A stretch of 64,000 nt of DNA from Deinococcus marmoris (GTDB lineage Bacteria > Deinococcota > Deinococci > Deinococcales > Deinococcaceae): assembly GCF_001949125.1 (NCBI RefSeq), contig NZ_MSTI01000091.1, positions 87,012 through 151,011 on the forward strand, written 5' to 3'. Positions 26,758-35,350 of the stretch are shown one piece after another. Below the pieces are notes generated by a model. It worked only from the letters and a program-made list of their open reading frames with translations. It was not told where the DNA came from and ran no database searches. How positions within the stretch are numbered: the first letter of the stretch is position 1; each line of letters opens with the position of its first letter. Both the position numbers and the translations under genes were made by a program.

Positions 26758-29661
26758 ATGGACACCAGTGAACAGCGGGGCGAGAACAGCGATCTGCTCA
26801 GCAGCTTTTTGCAGGAAGCCGGGGAAGTGCTGGGACGCATGGACGCCGGGCTGGCCGGGCTGAGCGCAGGCCTGGCGGGACCGGACGACACCGCGCACTT
26901 GGCCGAACTGGGCGTGCTGGCCCACCGGCTGCGCGGCAGTGCAGGGCTGTACGGTTTCATGCAACTGTCCAAGATGGCGGGGCTGACCGAGCGCATGCTG
27001 GAGGCCCGGCCCCTGCTGAGCGGAGAGGCCCGCACCGCTTATCTGGCGCTGCTGACGCACGCCCAGACCCTCCTTCGTCAGGGCCTGGAGCGCATTGTAG
27101 AAGGCGAGCGCGAGATCGACCTGGGGCTGGTCTTCGCGCGCGGCGGCGGCGCAGCGCAGTTGCTGGCCCTGCTGGGCAGCCACCCGGAAGCCTTCAAGCC
27201 CCGGCCCATCGAAGACCCGCGCCGGATGGTCGACGACGACGGGATCACTGCGCCAGACGCGACCCCGGCGGACGGGGACACCGTCTCGAACCTGGAACAG
27301 GAGCTGCGGCAGTTCTGGCGCGAGAACGCCGAGATCTGGTCCTATTTCGCCCCCGAAGTGCGCGAACACCTGGGCGGCCTGCGGGCCGAGCTGGAAGGTG
27401 CGTCGGCTGAACACGGCCCCGATCTGGACGTGATGTTCCGCGCCGCCCACACCGTCAAGGGCAGCTCGTACATGGTGGGCCTGCCCGGTCTGGGCGACTT
27501 CGCGCACGGCATGGAAGACCTGCTGGGCGGTGTACGTGACGGTGTCCTGCGGCTGGACGGCGGCGTACGCGAGGTGCTGGAAGCCGCGCTGAGCGGCATG
27601 GACCGCATTCTGGACGTGGCCGAGGGCGGCGGCGGCGCGGGTGGCCTGGACGCACATCTGGCGGGCCTCAGCGCCCGTATGGCCGCGCTGGCCGGTGGAC
27701 ACACGCCCGCCGCTGTGGTTCCGGCAACCTCCACTCCTCAGCAGGCCAGCGCACCTGCCCAGGACGTGGCTCCGGCCATCAACCAGGAAACGGCCTCGAT
27801 CCGCATTCCGGCCCGGCAGATCGAATCGCTGCTGGAGCAGATGGGCGAACTGGTCACCGTGCGCTCGCGGCTGGGCCAGACGCTGGGACGGCTGGACAAC
27901 CTCCAGAGCGCCATGCAGGACTCACAGACCCGCTTCCAGCGCACCGTGCGCGATTTCGAGGAACGTCACCTGAACCCCGACATGGTCCGCACCATACCGG
28001 ACCGCGCCGCACCCACGGGCGAGGACGGCATGGGCAGGGGCGGCGCTTTTGCCACCAATCCGGCCCAGCAGTTCGACGAGCTGGAATTCGACACATACAA
28101 CGACCTGAACATCCTGGCCCGCTCGATCACCGAGCTGAGTGCCGACTTCGCGGAGGTGCGCCGCCGCCTGTCGGTCAACGTGGGCGACCTCCAGGGCGAC
28201 AACGAACTGCTGGGCAAGCTGCTGCGCCACCTGCGGCTGGACCTGACCCAGACCAGCCGGGTGGCCTTCTCGCAGGCTGCCTTCCGGCTGCGGCGCTGGG
28301 CGCGTGACCACGAGGCCCGGTTCGAGTTCATCAGCGACGGCGAGGACGTGCGGGTGGACAGCGCCGTGCTGCAACGCCTGAGCGAGCCGCTGATGCACAT
28401 GATGACCAACGCCCTGCACCACGGTGTCGGCACCGCCGAGTCGCGGGCAGAGGCCGGAAAGCCCGCGCGTGGGCAGGTCTGGCTGCGCGCCGCCGAGCAT
28501 CAGAATTTCCTGGAAGTCAGCGTGCAGGACGACGGACAGGGCCTGGACCTGGAAACCATCAGCAACCGCGCGCTGGAAAAGGGCCTGCGTTCGGTGCAGG
28601 AACTGGACCGCATGTCGGACGAGGACCGGGCGCGGCTGATCCTGCTGCCGGGCCTGTCTACCGCTTCAACCGTCAGCACGGTAGCCGGACGCGGCGTGGG
28701 CATGGACGTGGTGGCCACCGCCGCGCGGCAACTGGGCGGCGAACTGCTGATCAAGACCCGGCGCGGCGAGGGCACCACCTTCACGCTGCGCCTGCCGGTC
28801 ACCCGCCGCGTCATCGACGTGCTGCCGGTACAGGTGGCCGGACACGAGCTGGGCTTTGCCGTGGGCGCGGTGCGTGCCCTGCGTGAAATCCGCGCGGGCG
28901 AGGTCCAGCACGGCGAGACTGGCCCGGAACTGGCCTTCGAGGGCCGCGCCGCACCGATCATCGACCTGCGCGCGATCTGGGGCCAGCCGCAAGGCGGCGC
29001 GCAGGAGGACACCTTCCGGCTGGTGGTGCTGGCCACCCCCACAGGGGAACTGGCCGCGCGGGTAGACGACTTCGGCCAGATCGAGGAAGTCAGCGTGACG
29101 CCGCTGGGCGGGTTGCTCAGCGGGCTGGAATACCTGTCGGGCACGGCGCTGTCGGCCTCCGGCAACGCCTTCCCGGTCCTCGATCCCTCGGGCCTGGGCC
29201 GTCTGGCCCGCCGCCCGCAGGATTTCCTGCAAGCCACGGGCAGCGGCGGCGCGGCGGCAAAACGCACCCGCATCCTGCTGGTGGACGACTCGCTGAGCGT
29301 GCGCCGTCTGGTGGGCCGCATGCTGGAAAGTGGCGGCTACGCGGTGACCACCGCTAACGACGGCCAGGAAGCGCTGGACCTGCTGCAACTCGACCCCGAC
29401 TTCGGCGCGGTGGTCAGCGACCTGGAAATGCCGCGCATGAACGGCTACGAGCTGCTGTCCGCCGTGCGCGCCCGCCCCGCCACCGCTGGGCTGCCACTGA
29501 TGATCATGACCACCCGCGCTGGGGAAAAGCACCAGCGGCTGGCCCTGCAACTGGGCGCGAACGACTACTTCACCAAACCGGTGGGCGAGGCGCTGCTGCT
29601 GCGCCGCATCGGCAGTGTTCTGGCCCAGGCTGAGGGTGCCGCCGCCGGGGTGGGCGCATGA
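26758..29661 (+). CDS. Hybrid CheA/ChpA-type histidine kinase with two Hpt domains, CheW domain and receiver
   Basis: A 967-residue cytoplasmic kinase. Hpt domain 1 carries His56 (LAHRLRGSAGLYGF) and Hpt domain 2 carries His231 (AAHTVKGSSYMVG). The dimerisation region is followed by an HATPase with N box LMHMMTNALHHG (about 545), G1 DDGQGLD and G2 GRGVGMDVV. A CheW-like domain (about 680-815) and a C-terminal receiver with Asp888 (VVSDLEMPRMNG) complete it. The layout matches ChpA of twitching systems, with fewer Hpt modules. I prefer the ATG at 26758 because GGAGGAG lies 6 nt before it; ATGs at 26722 and 26740 are alternatives with poorer sites. Confidence 0.92.
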   Translation: MDTSEQRGENSDLLSSFLQEAGEVLGRMDAGLAGLSAGLAGPDDTAHLAELGVLAHRLRGSAGLYGFMQLSKMAGLTERMLEARPLLSGEARTAYLALLTHAQTLLRQGLERIVEGEREIDLGLVFARGGGAAQLLALLGSHPEAFKPRPIEDPRRMVDDDGITAPDATPADGDTVSNLEQELRQFWRENAEIWSYFAPEVREHLGGLRAELEGASAEHGPDLDVMFRAAHTVKGSSYMVGLPGLGDFAHGMEDLLGGVRDGVLRLDGGVREVLEAALSGMDRILDVAEGGGGAGGLDAHLAGLSARMAALAGGHTPAAVVPATSTPQQASAPAQDVAPAINQETASIRIPARQIESLLEQMGELVTVRSRLGQTLGRLDNLQSAMQDSQTRFQRTVRDFEERHLNPDMVRTIPDRAAPTGEDGMGRGGAFATNPAQQFDELEFDTYNDLNILARSITELSADFAEVRRRLSVNVGDLQGDNELLGKLLRHLRLDLTQTSRVAFSQAAFRLRRWARDHEARFEFISDGEDVRVDSAVLQRLSEPLMHMMTNALHHGVGTAESRAEAGKPARGQVWLRAAEHQNFLEVSVQDDGQGLDLETISNRALEKGLRSVQELDRMSDEDRARLILLPGLSTASTVSTVAGRGVGMDVVATAARQLGGELLIKTRRGEGTTFTLRLPVTRRVIDVLPVQVAGHELGFAVGAVRALREIRAGEVQHGETGPELAFEGRAAPIIDLRAIWGQPQGGAQEDTFRLVVLATPTGELAARVDDFGQIEEVSVTPLGGLLSGLEYLSGTALSASGNAFPVLDPSGLGRLARRPQDFLQATGSGGAAAKRTRILLVDDSLSVRRLVGRMLESGGYAVTTANDGQEALDLLQLDPDFGAVVSDLEMPRMNGYELLSAVRARPATAGLPLMIMTTRAGEKHQRLALQLGANDYFTKPVGEALLLRRIGSVLAQAEGAAAGVGA

Positions 29662-30404
29662 CCGCCTTTCAGACCGGGCGCTCGGTCCTGACGGTTCTCA
29701 ACGACCCCTCGCGCGCCGCCATGTACGGGCATCTGGCCGAACTGGCCGGGGTCACCGTGATCCACGCAGACGGCGCGCTGCACGCCCTGACCCAACTGGA
29801 GCGGACCCCGGTGGACGCGATCATCTGCGACTCCGTGATGTCCGACATGAGTGGCCTGGAATTTCGCGGCATCCTGAGAGACGACGCCCACACCGGCAGC
29901 CTGCCCCTGTATCTGATCGGCGACGGCGAACACGACCCGCCGGACCTGCCCACCAACTCGGCGGGGCCGCAGGTGCTGGCCGAGGCGCTGGAGGCGCTGG
30001 GCGTGGACGACGCGGCGTACCCGCTGCCGCTGCGGGCCAATGCCCGGCCCCAGCTCTCGGGCCAGCTCGAACCGTTCAGCCTGAGCGAATTCCTGAACTG
30101 GGCGGCGGAACTGGAGTGCAGCGGCCACTGGCTGATCACGGTGGGAGCCGCCGGAAACGCCTCCCGCAGCGGCCACCTGACCATGAGCGCGGGGCGCCTG
30201 ACCTACGCCGAATGCGCGGGCCGCGCGGGCCGGGACGCCGTGCTGGAACTGCTGCGCCACAGCGAACAGGGCGGCGGCCAGTTCAGGTTCTACGACTGCC
30301 TGTCTCTGCCGCCGGGCCTTCAGGCTGACCTGACCGGCCCCACCAACCGCCTGCTGATGGAACTCGCCGTGGATCTCGACGAGACCGCCTCCCGACTGCA
30401 CTGA
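29658..30404 (+). CDS. Receiver-like domain fused to DUF4388 (PatA-type) domain
   Basis: A 248-residue protein. Residues about 9-125 resemble a receiver with Asp58 in IICDSVMSDMSGLEF, but the acidic pair near the N-terminus is degenerate (VLTVLNDPSRA) and the Lys region is unclear. Residues about 133-230 match DUF4388: LSGQLEPFSLSEFLNWAAEL, SRSGHLTMSAGRLTYAEC, GGGQFRFYD. DUF4388/PatA-like proteins are common outputs of gliding and twitching systems. The ATG overlaps the kinase stop (ATGA), which implies a stoichiometric link with the kinase. Confidence 0.82.
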   Translation: MTAFQTGRSVLTVLNDPSRAAMYGHLAELAGVTVIHADGALHALTQLERTPVDAIICDSVMSDMSGLEFRGILRDDAHTGSLPLYLIGDGEHDPPDLPTNSAGPQVLAEALEALGVDDAAYPLPLRANARPQLSGQLEPFSLSEFLNWAAELECSGHWLITVGAAGNASRSGHLTMSAGRLTYAECAGRAGRDAVLELLRHSEQGGGQFRFYDCLSLPPGLQADLTGPTNRLLMELAVDLDETASRLH

Positions 30405-30423
30405 GAACTCTTTCAACACTGGC

Positions 30424-30441
30424 TTATGTGAATTTATGTGA
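30424..30441 (+). repeat. Direct repeat TTATGTGA x2
   Basis: TTATGTGA occurs at 30424-30431 and 30434-30441, a 10-bp period that puts both copies on one helix face. ACTGGC (30418-30423) and GCCAGT (30444-30449) flank the pair as an inverted repeat, so it could also be the loop of a hairpin between two operon genes. Confidence 0.5.
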
Positions 30442-30513
30442 GCGCCAGTTTCTCTCAGCGCTGAGCCTCCCTCCTCCTCTCCCCTGCCCGCCCCCGGCCC
30501 ACAAAGGAACCCC

Positions 30514-31308
30514 ATGCCCCAGATTTTTATCGTTGACGACAGCATCAGCGTCCGCAAGGCGCTGGAGATCACCTTCAAGCGGCATTCGCTGGATTCGTTT
30601 TCCGCCATCAGCGCCGAGCAGGCCCTGGAAACCCTGGCAGGCGACCCGCACTTCGACCTGATGATGGCCGACGTGATCATGCCGGGCATGAGCGGTCTGG
30701 ATCTGTGTTCCGAGCTGCGCCGCGACGCCCGCTTCGATGGACGGCCCATCGTGCTGATGAGCGGCAATGTCGATGACAATATCCGGCGGCAGGCCCGCGA
30801 GGTCGGCGCAAACGGCGTGTTGCGCAAGCCCTTCAGCCCCGACGAACTGATCCCGATGGTGGAGGGCCTGCTGCGCGCCGCCGAGGCCGCTGCCGCGCCC
30901 GTCGAGGCTGCCATACCCGAACCTGTCCAGCCCGAACCTGTCCAGGCCGAACCTATCCGGCCAGAACCTGTTCAGCCCCAACCCGCAGCCCAGACCGCCC
31001 CCAGCGAGCTGGAACGGCTGGTGGCAGAATACCGCCGCCGGGGCGATGTGGAAGACCTGATCGTGGTGGACGCTGACGGTCAGATCGTGCTGCCTTCCGG
31101 CGGCGCGGGTGCGCCCGGCGCGGCGGAGCGCCTGCCGATGTACGCCCGGCATTTCGTGGCCACCGCCAGCGTCATCGGTCAGCACCTGCTGGGCGACGAA
31201 TTGCAGGCCGTGACCCTGCGCTACGCGGGCCGCGAGGCGATCTTCCATCCGCTGGGCGGACTGCTGGTCATCGCCGTGACCCGCGCGGATCTCAAGACGC
31301 TGAACTGA
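30514..31308 (+). CDS. Response regulator fused to a Roadblock/LC7-like domain
   Basis: A 264-residue protein. Residues 1-125 are a complete receiver: IFIVDDSISVRK, Asp53 in MMADVIMPGMSG, the Ser of VLMSGN and the Lys of VLRKPF. Residues about 135-158 form a linker of repeated PEPVQ units, mirrored in DNA as 15-bp repeats around 30916-30984. Residues about 165-264 look like a Roadblock/LC7 fold (DLIVVDADGQIVLP...LQAVTLRYAGREAIFHPLGG), the fold of MglB, which controls the polarity GTPase MglA. No MglA is encoded in the window. It ends the operon before a strong hairpin. Confidence 0.78.
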   Translation: MPQIFIVDDSISVRKALEITFKRHSLDSFSAISAEQALETLAGDPHFDLMMADVIMPGMSGLDLCSELRRDARFDGRPIVLMSGNVDDNIRRQAREVGANGVLRKPFSPDELIPMVEGLLRAAEAAAAPVEAAIPEPVQPEPVQAEPIRPEPVQPQPAAQTAPSELERLVAEYRRRGDVEDLIVVDADGQIVLPSGGAGAPGAAERLPMYARHFVATASVIGQHLLGDELQAVTLRYAGREAIFHPLGGLLVIAVTRADLKTLN

Positions 31309-31323
31309 GCGAGAACAGGCAAC

Positions 31324-31360
31324 AATCCCGACTGGCTTGATTGCGCTGCCAGTCGGGATT
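31324..31360 (+). terminator. Terminator of the chemosensory operon
   Basis: A perfect 13-bp stem, AATCCCGACTGGC (31324-31336) with GCCAGTCGGGATT (31348-31360), encloses an 11-nt loop. The T-tail is weak (TCTC), but it lies 15 bp after the last gene. Confidence 0.75.
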
Positions 31361-31369
31361 TCTCATGCC

Positions 31370-31399
31370 ACGACAGACCGGGTAAAAATTGACTACAGT
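31370..31399 (+). promoter_or_regulatory. Candidate leaderless promoter of the SIS-domain gene
   Basis: ACGACA (31370-31375) and TACAGT (31394-31399) are 18 nt apart, and the -10 ends 7 nt before the ATG at 31407. No ribosome site is visible. This matches the leaderless arrangement frequent in Deinococcus. Confidence 0.45.
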
Positions 31400-31406
31400 A
31401 CCCAGC

Positions 31407-32462
31407 ATGACAGCACCCGGCATGACCTCTTCCCCCAACCCCGATCCGCTGATGCTCCAGGAAGCCCGCCAGACGCCCGACGTGATCGCCCGGCAGTTCC
31501 GCGAGAACTCAGACGCTGCCGGGGCACTGGCACAGGTGCTGCGCGAACGCCGCCCGCCCTACGCCGTGACCATCGCGCGTGGCAGCAGCGATCACGCCTG
31601 CACGGTCCTGAAGTACGCGCTGGAAACCGAGCTGTCGCTGCCGGTGGCCTCTCTGGGGCCAAGTGTCCACACGCTGTATGGGGCGCGGCTGGACCTGCGC
31701 GGCGCACTGGTGATCGCCGTGTCACAGAGCGGGGCCAGCCCGGACGTGGTGGAAAATGTCCGTATGGCACGCGAGGGCGGAGCGCTGACGGTGGCCCTGG
31801 TCAACGTGGAGGACAGCGATCTGGCACAGGCCGCCGAGTTCGTGCTGCCGCTGCGCTGCGGCGAGGAGCGGGCGGTGGCGGCCACCAAGAGCTATCTGGC
31901 CAGCCTGACCGCCTTCCTGCCCGTGATCGCGGAGCTGGGACCGGACGGCAGGCTGAAAGAGGCGCTGAACAGCCTGCCGGACGCCCTGCGGCGCACGCTG
32001 GAGCTGGAAGACGCTGCCAATGCCCTGGCTGCACGCTACAGCTTTGCGCAGAACCTGCTCATTCTGGCGCGCGGGCTGCACTACGGCGTGGCGCAGGAGG
32101 CCGCCCTGAAGCTCAAGGAAACCAGCGGCATCCACGCCGAGGCGTACAGCGCCGCCGAGTTCAGTCACGGCCCCAAGAGATTGCTGGCCGAGGGGCTGCC
32201 CCTGCTGGGCTTTACCTCCAACGACGCCGCGTGGCCTGCGACAGAAGCTGCATACGCCGATCTGCGCGCGGGTGGAGCAGACCTGCGGACGCTGGGGCCA
32301 GCAGCGGGCAGCACCTTGCAGACCCCCACGACAGGGCACGCTCTGACCGACACGGTGCCCAGCGCCCTGGCTTTCTACCTGTTCGCCGCGCATCTGGCAC
32401 TGGGGCGCGGCCTGAACCCCGACGCGCCACCGCTGCTGAGCAAGGTGACGAAAACGCGTTGA
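31407..32462 (+). CDS. SIS-domain sugar-phosphate isomerase (GlmS isomerase-like / NagB-II type)
   Basis: A 351-residue protein made of two SIS domains without the N-terminal glutaminase of GlmS. SIS 1 has ARGSSDHACTVLKYALE and VIAVSQSGASPDVVENVRMA. SIS 2 has LKLKETSGIHAEAYSAAEFSHGPKRLL, matching the catalytic Glu and His region. Such proteins act as amino-sugar deaminases or isomerases (glucosamine-6-P to fructose-6-P). An ATG at 31422 is an alternative start. The gene stands alone, convergent with lutC, so its pathway is not shown by context. Confidence 0.85.
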   Translation: MTAPGMTSSPNPDPLMLQEARQTPDVIARQFRENSDAAGALAQVLRERRPPYAVTIARGSSDHACTVLKYALETELSLPVASLGPSVHTLYGARLDLRGALVIAVSQSGASPDVVENVRMAREGGALTVALVNVEDSDLAQAAEFVLPLRCGEERAVAATKSYLASLTAFLPVIAELGPDGRLKEALNSLPDALRRTLELEDAANALAARYSFAQNLLILARGLHYGVAQEAALKLKETSGIHAEAYSAAEFSHGPKRLLAEGLPLLGFTSNDAAWPATEAAYADLRAGGADLRTLGPAAGSTLQTPTTGHALTDTVPSALAFYLFAAHLALGRGLNPDAPPLLSKVTKTR

Positions 32463-32546
32463 GCGGGCGGCGATCAGTTCGGCTTTGTGCATTTTTCAGG
32501 CAGCGCCGAGCGATTGATCTCAGAGTGTCAGGGGCGGTGGGGACCG

Positions 32547-33188
32547 TCAATGAACGGGAATCTGGTCCACCACCACGACGCATAACCGGCGCGGCCCATG
32601 CACCCCTTCCACCCGCACCAGTTCGATATCGCTGGTGGCACTGCCGCCGCTGATCCAGGTCAGGGGCTGGCCCGCCTGCACACTGGCCTCTACCAGTTGC
32701 ACGCCCTCCAGCACACTTTGCACGATCTGTTCGGCGCGAATAATGCAGATGTGCAGGTCTGGAATCAGCGTCAGCGCCCGGCGGCCCTGATCGGGAGCGT
32801 GATCGAGAATGATGGTGCCCGTCTCGCTGATCGCCACCGCGCAGCCCGTGACCACGGCTTCCGCGCCGTCCAGCCCGGCATGGCTCAGCGGAGGATCGTC
32901 GCGCAGCAACTCTAATCCCGAGGGCAGGAAATCGGGATGGAGTCCGGCGGGAACCAGCACGCGTTTTGCTCCGGCCAGGGCGGCTTCCACAGCTTCCATG
33001 ACCTCGGCAGCAGGGACGCGCACGAAGGAAGCGCGGTAGTCCTCGATGCGGTCCTGAAACTGATGCAACATGGCTTCATGCTCCAACCGCTGGCCCTGCG
33101 GGTAGGCGGGCAACGCCGGAGCCTCCACGCCTGACACCGCGCGGTTGATGCGGGTCAGCATCTCCAATCTGGCCTCGGCGTTACTCAC
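32547..33188 (-). CDS. lutC: Lactate utilization protein LutC (LUD domain)
   Basis: A 213-residue LUD-domain protein: GLDGAEAVVTGCAVAISETGTIILDHAPDQGRRALTLIPD is the family core. It forms, with LutA and LutB, the L-lactate to pyruvate oxidation system described in Bacillus. The GTG start overlaps the lutB stop by 8 nt. It is the last gene of the leftward rhamnose operon. Confidence 0.92.
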   Translation of the reverse strand: MSNAEARLEMLTRINRAVSGVEAPALPAYPQGQRLEHEAMLHQFQDRIEDYRASFVRVPAAEVMEAVEAALAGAKRVLVPAGLHPDFLPSGLELLRDDPPLSHAGLDGAEAVVTGCAVAISETGTIILDHAPDQGRRALTLIPDLHICIIRAEQIVQSVLEGVQLVEASVQAGQPLTWISGGSATSDIELVRVEGVHGPRRLCVVVVDQIPVH

Positions 33189-34602
33189 TGCCCTGCTCCC
33201 TTTCCTTCCACCACTCGCGGAAACTCTGCGGCGGTACGGCTTTCAAGTCACGGCTCTGGGTCCAGCCGCCCAGCAGGCCGGGTAAGGAGGTGATCTCGCC
33301 GCCTTTGACCAGTGGCCCCTGGCCCACACGCGCCAGCTTCAGCGCGCCCTCGAAACGCCAGCCCGAACTCATCGCGTAGCCCACCGTTTTCATTGCCAGC
33401 GCCTCGGCGGTCACGCCTTTTTCGGCAGTTACCTCGCCGCGCAGGTAGATCAGCACCTGGGGAATGTTGATCCGCACCGGGCAGGCGTCAAAGCACGCGC
33501 CGCACAGGCTGGACGCGCCGGGCAGGGTGTTGGCGTTCTTGTCGGCCATACCCAGCAGTTGCGGGGTCAGGATCGCGCCGATGGGGCCGGGATACACGCT
33601 GCCGTAGGCGTGGCCGCCCGTGCGCTCGTAGACCGGGCAGACGTTCAGGCACGCCGAACAGCGGATGCAGCGCAACGTTTGCCGCCCGGTGGCGTCGGCC
33701 AGCACCTCCGTCCGCCCGTTGTCCAGCAGGATCAGGTGAAATTCCTGCGGCCCATCCCCTGGCGTCACGCCGCTCCAGAACGAGGTATAGGGATTCATGC
33801 GCTCGGCGGTGCTGGAGCGGGGCAGCAGCTCCATAAATACCGCCAGATCTTCCCATTTCTCCAGCACCTTCTCGACGCCCATGATGCTGACCAGCACTTC
33901 GGGCAGCGTGAGGCACATGCGCCCGTTGCCCTCGGATTCCACCACGCACACCGTTCCCGTTTCGGCCACCGCGAAATTGACGCCTGAGACGGCCATCTTG
34001 GTGGTCAGGAATTTATGGCGCAGATACCGCCGCGCGGCCCCGGCGAGTTCGGCAGGCGAATCGCTCAAGCTCCCCTCTCCGGGCAATTCCCTGTTGAACA
34101 GCGCCTGAATCTCGGCGCGGTTGCGGTGGATGGCGGGAACGAGAATATGGCTGGGCGTGTCGTGAGACAGTTGCACGATCAGCTCGGCCAGATCGGTCTC
34201 GATGGCGTGGATGCCGCGCTCTTGCAGGGCCGCGTTCAGCTCGATCTCGTCGCTGGTAATGCTCTTGACCTTGATCAGCTCATCGACTTGATGGGCCTGG
34301 GCGATGCGGACCACGATCTCGCGGGCCTCCGCCGCGTCGCGCGCCCAGTGAACCTGACCGCCTCTGGCCTTCACGCTGGCTTCCAGTTGCAGCAGGCGGT
34401 CACTCAGGTTCGCTAGGCTAGCGTCCTTGGTGGCCTCGCCCAGCACGCGCAATTCCTCCCAGTGCGGCAGTTCGCCCACCGCACGCAACCGTTTCTCGCG
34501 GATGGTGTGCGTCACTTTGCGGAGGTTGGCACGCAGTTGCGGCTGATTCACTTTGTCGCGGGCGGCTTCGGGAAAGGGTTTTGCGGGGTGCAGACCGCTC
34601 AT
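33181..34602 (-). CDS. lutB: Lactate utilization iron-sulfur protein LutB
   Basis: A 473-residue protein. An N-terminal LUD domain (AVAETGTVCVVESEGNGRMCLTLPE around residues 205-230) is followed by two 4Fe-4S motifs: CIRCSACLNVCPVYER near residue 312 and CGACFDACPVRIN near 367. It ends with the LutB C-terminal domain. Its ATG overlaps the lutA stop (ATGA). It is thought to pass electrons from lactate within the LutABC complex. Confidence 0.94.
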   Translation of the reverse strand: MSGLHPAKPFPEAARDKVNQPQLRANLRKVTHTIREKRLRAVGELPHWEELRVLGEATKDASLANLSDRLLQLEASVKARGGQVHWARDAAEAREIVVRIAQAHQVDELIKVKSITSDEIELNAALQERGIHAIETDLAELIVQLSHDTPSHILVPAIHRNRAEIQALFNRELPGEGSLSDSPAELAGAARRYLRHKFLTTKMAVSGVNFAVAETGTVCVVESEGNGRMCLTLPEVLVSIMGVEKVLEKWEDLAVFMELLPRSSTAERMNPYTSFWSGVTPGDGPQEFHLILLDNGRTEVLADATGRQTLRCIRCSACLNVCPVYERTGGHAYGSVYPGPIGAILTPQLLGMADKNANTLPGASSLCGACFDACPVRINIPQVLIYLRGEVTAEKGVTAEALAMKTVGYAMSSGWRFEGALKLARVGQGPLVKGGEITSLPGLLGGWTQSRDLKAVPPQSFREWWKEREQGSE

Positions 34603-35342
34603 GCGAAGACCTCCCCTTCAGTACTCGCCAGAATCTCGGCCAGATGCACCGTGCCCGCGCCACTTCTGAGGCGGTGCAGCCCGCCGCCGATGTGCAGCAG
34701 GCAGGAATTGTCGCCAGCCGTGCAGACCTCCGCGCCGGTATCCAGGATGTGGCGGGTCTTGTCGGCCAGCATGGCGGCGCTCACGTCGGGATTTTTGACG
34801 CTGAAGGTGCCGCCGAAGCCGCAACACTCCTCGCTGCCTTCCAGTTCCAGCAGGGTCATCCCGCGCACGTTTCTCAGCAGTTTGAGGGGCGCGTCGCCCA
34901 CGCGCAGCACGCGCATGGCGTGGCAGGTGGGGTGATAGGTGACACGGTGCGGATAGTACGCGCCCACGTCGTCTATGCCCAGCTTGTTCACCAGAAACTC
35001 GCTGAGTTCAAACACCCTGGGGGCCAGTTCCTCCACCTCGCGCAGCAAGTCCTGATCGCCGCCCCATTTCGCCGCCTCCGGGTACAGTTCGCGCACCATC
35101 GCCGCGCAGGAGCCGCTGGGCATCACCACCACCTCCGAGTCGCGGTAGTCGTCCACGAATTTTCGGATCAGCTTCAGGGCATCGTCGCGGTAGCCGGTGT
35201 TCAGGTGCATCTGGCCGCAACAGGTCTGGTTGGCGTTGAAGCGCACGGTCTGGCCCAGCCGCTCCAGGAGGCGCACGGTGGCCTGCCCGGTGCGCGGGAA
35301 CATGGCGTCATTAATACACGTTATAAACAGGTCTATTTGCAT
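34599..35342 (-). CDS. lutA: Lactate utilization protein LutA (CCG-domain subunit)
   Basis: A 247-residue protein with two cysteine-rich CCG domains: ITCINDAMFPRTG and NQTCCGQMHLNTGY in the first half, GSCAAMV and EECCGFGGTFSVKNPDVS in the second. The frame is open to 35864, but that part is shadow of rhaB; homology begins MQIDLFITCINDAMFP, so I place the ATG at 35342, 8 bp after the rhaB stop. Co-transcription with rhaB is almost certain. Confidence 0.93.
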   Translation of the reverse strand: MQIDLFITCINDAMFPRTGQATVRLLERLGQTVRFNANQTCCGQMHLNTGYRDDALKLIRKFVDDYRDSEVVVMPSGSCAAMVRELYPEAAKWGGDQDLLREVEELAPRVFELSEFLVNKLGIDDVGAYYPHRVTYHPTCHAMRVLRVGDAPLKLLRNVRGMTLLELEGSEECCGFGGTFSVKNPDVSAAMLADKTRHILDTGAEVCTAGDNSCLLHIGGGLHRLRSGAGTVHLAEILASTEGEVFA

Positions 35343-35350
35343 GTGAAGGT

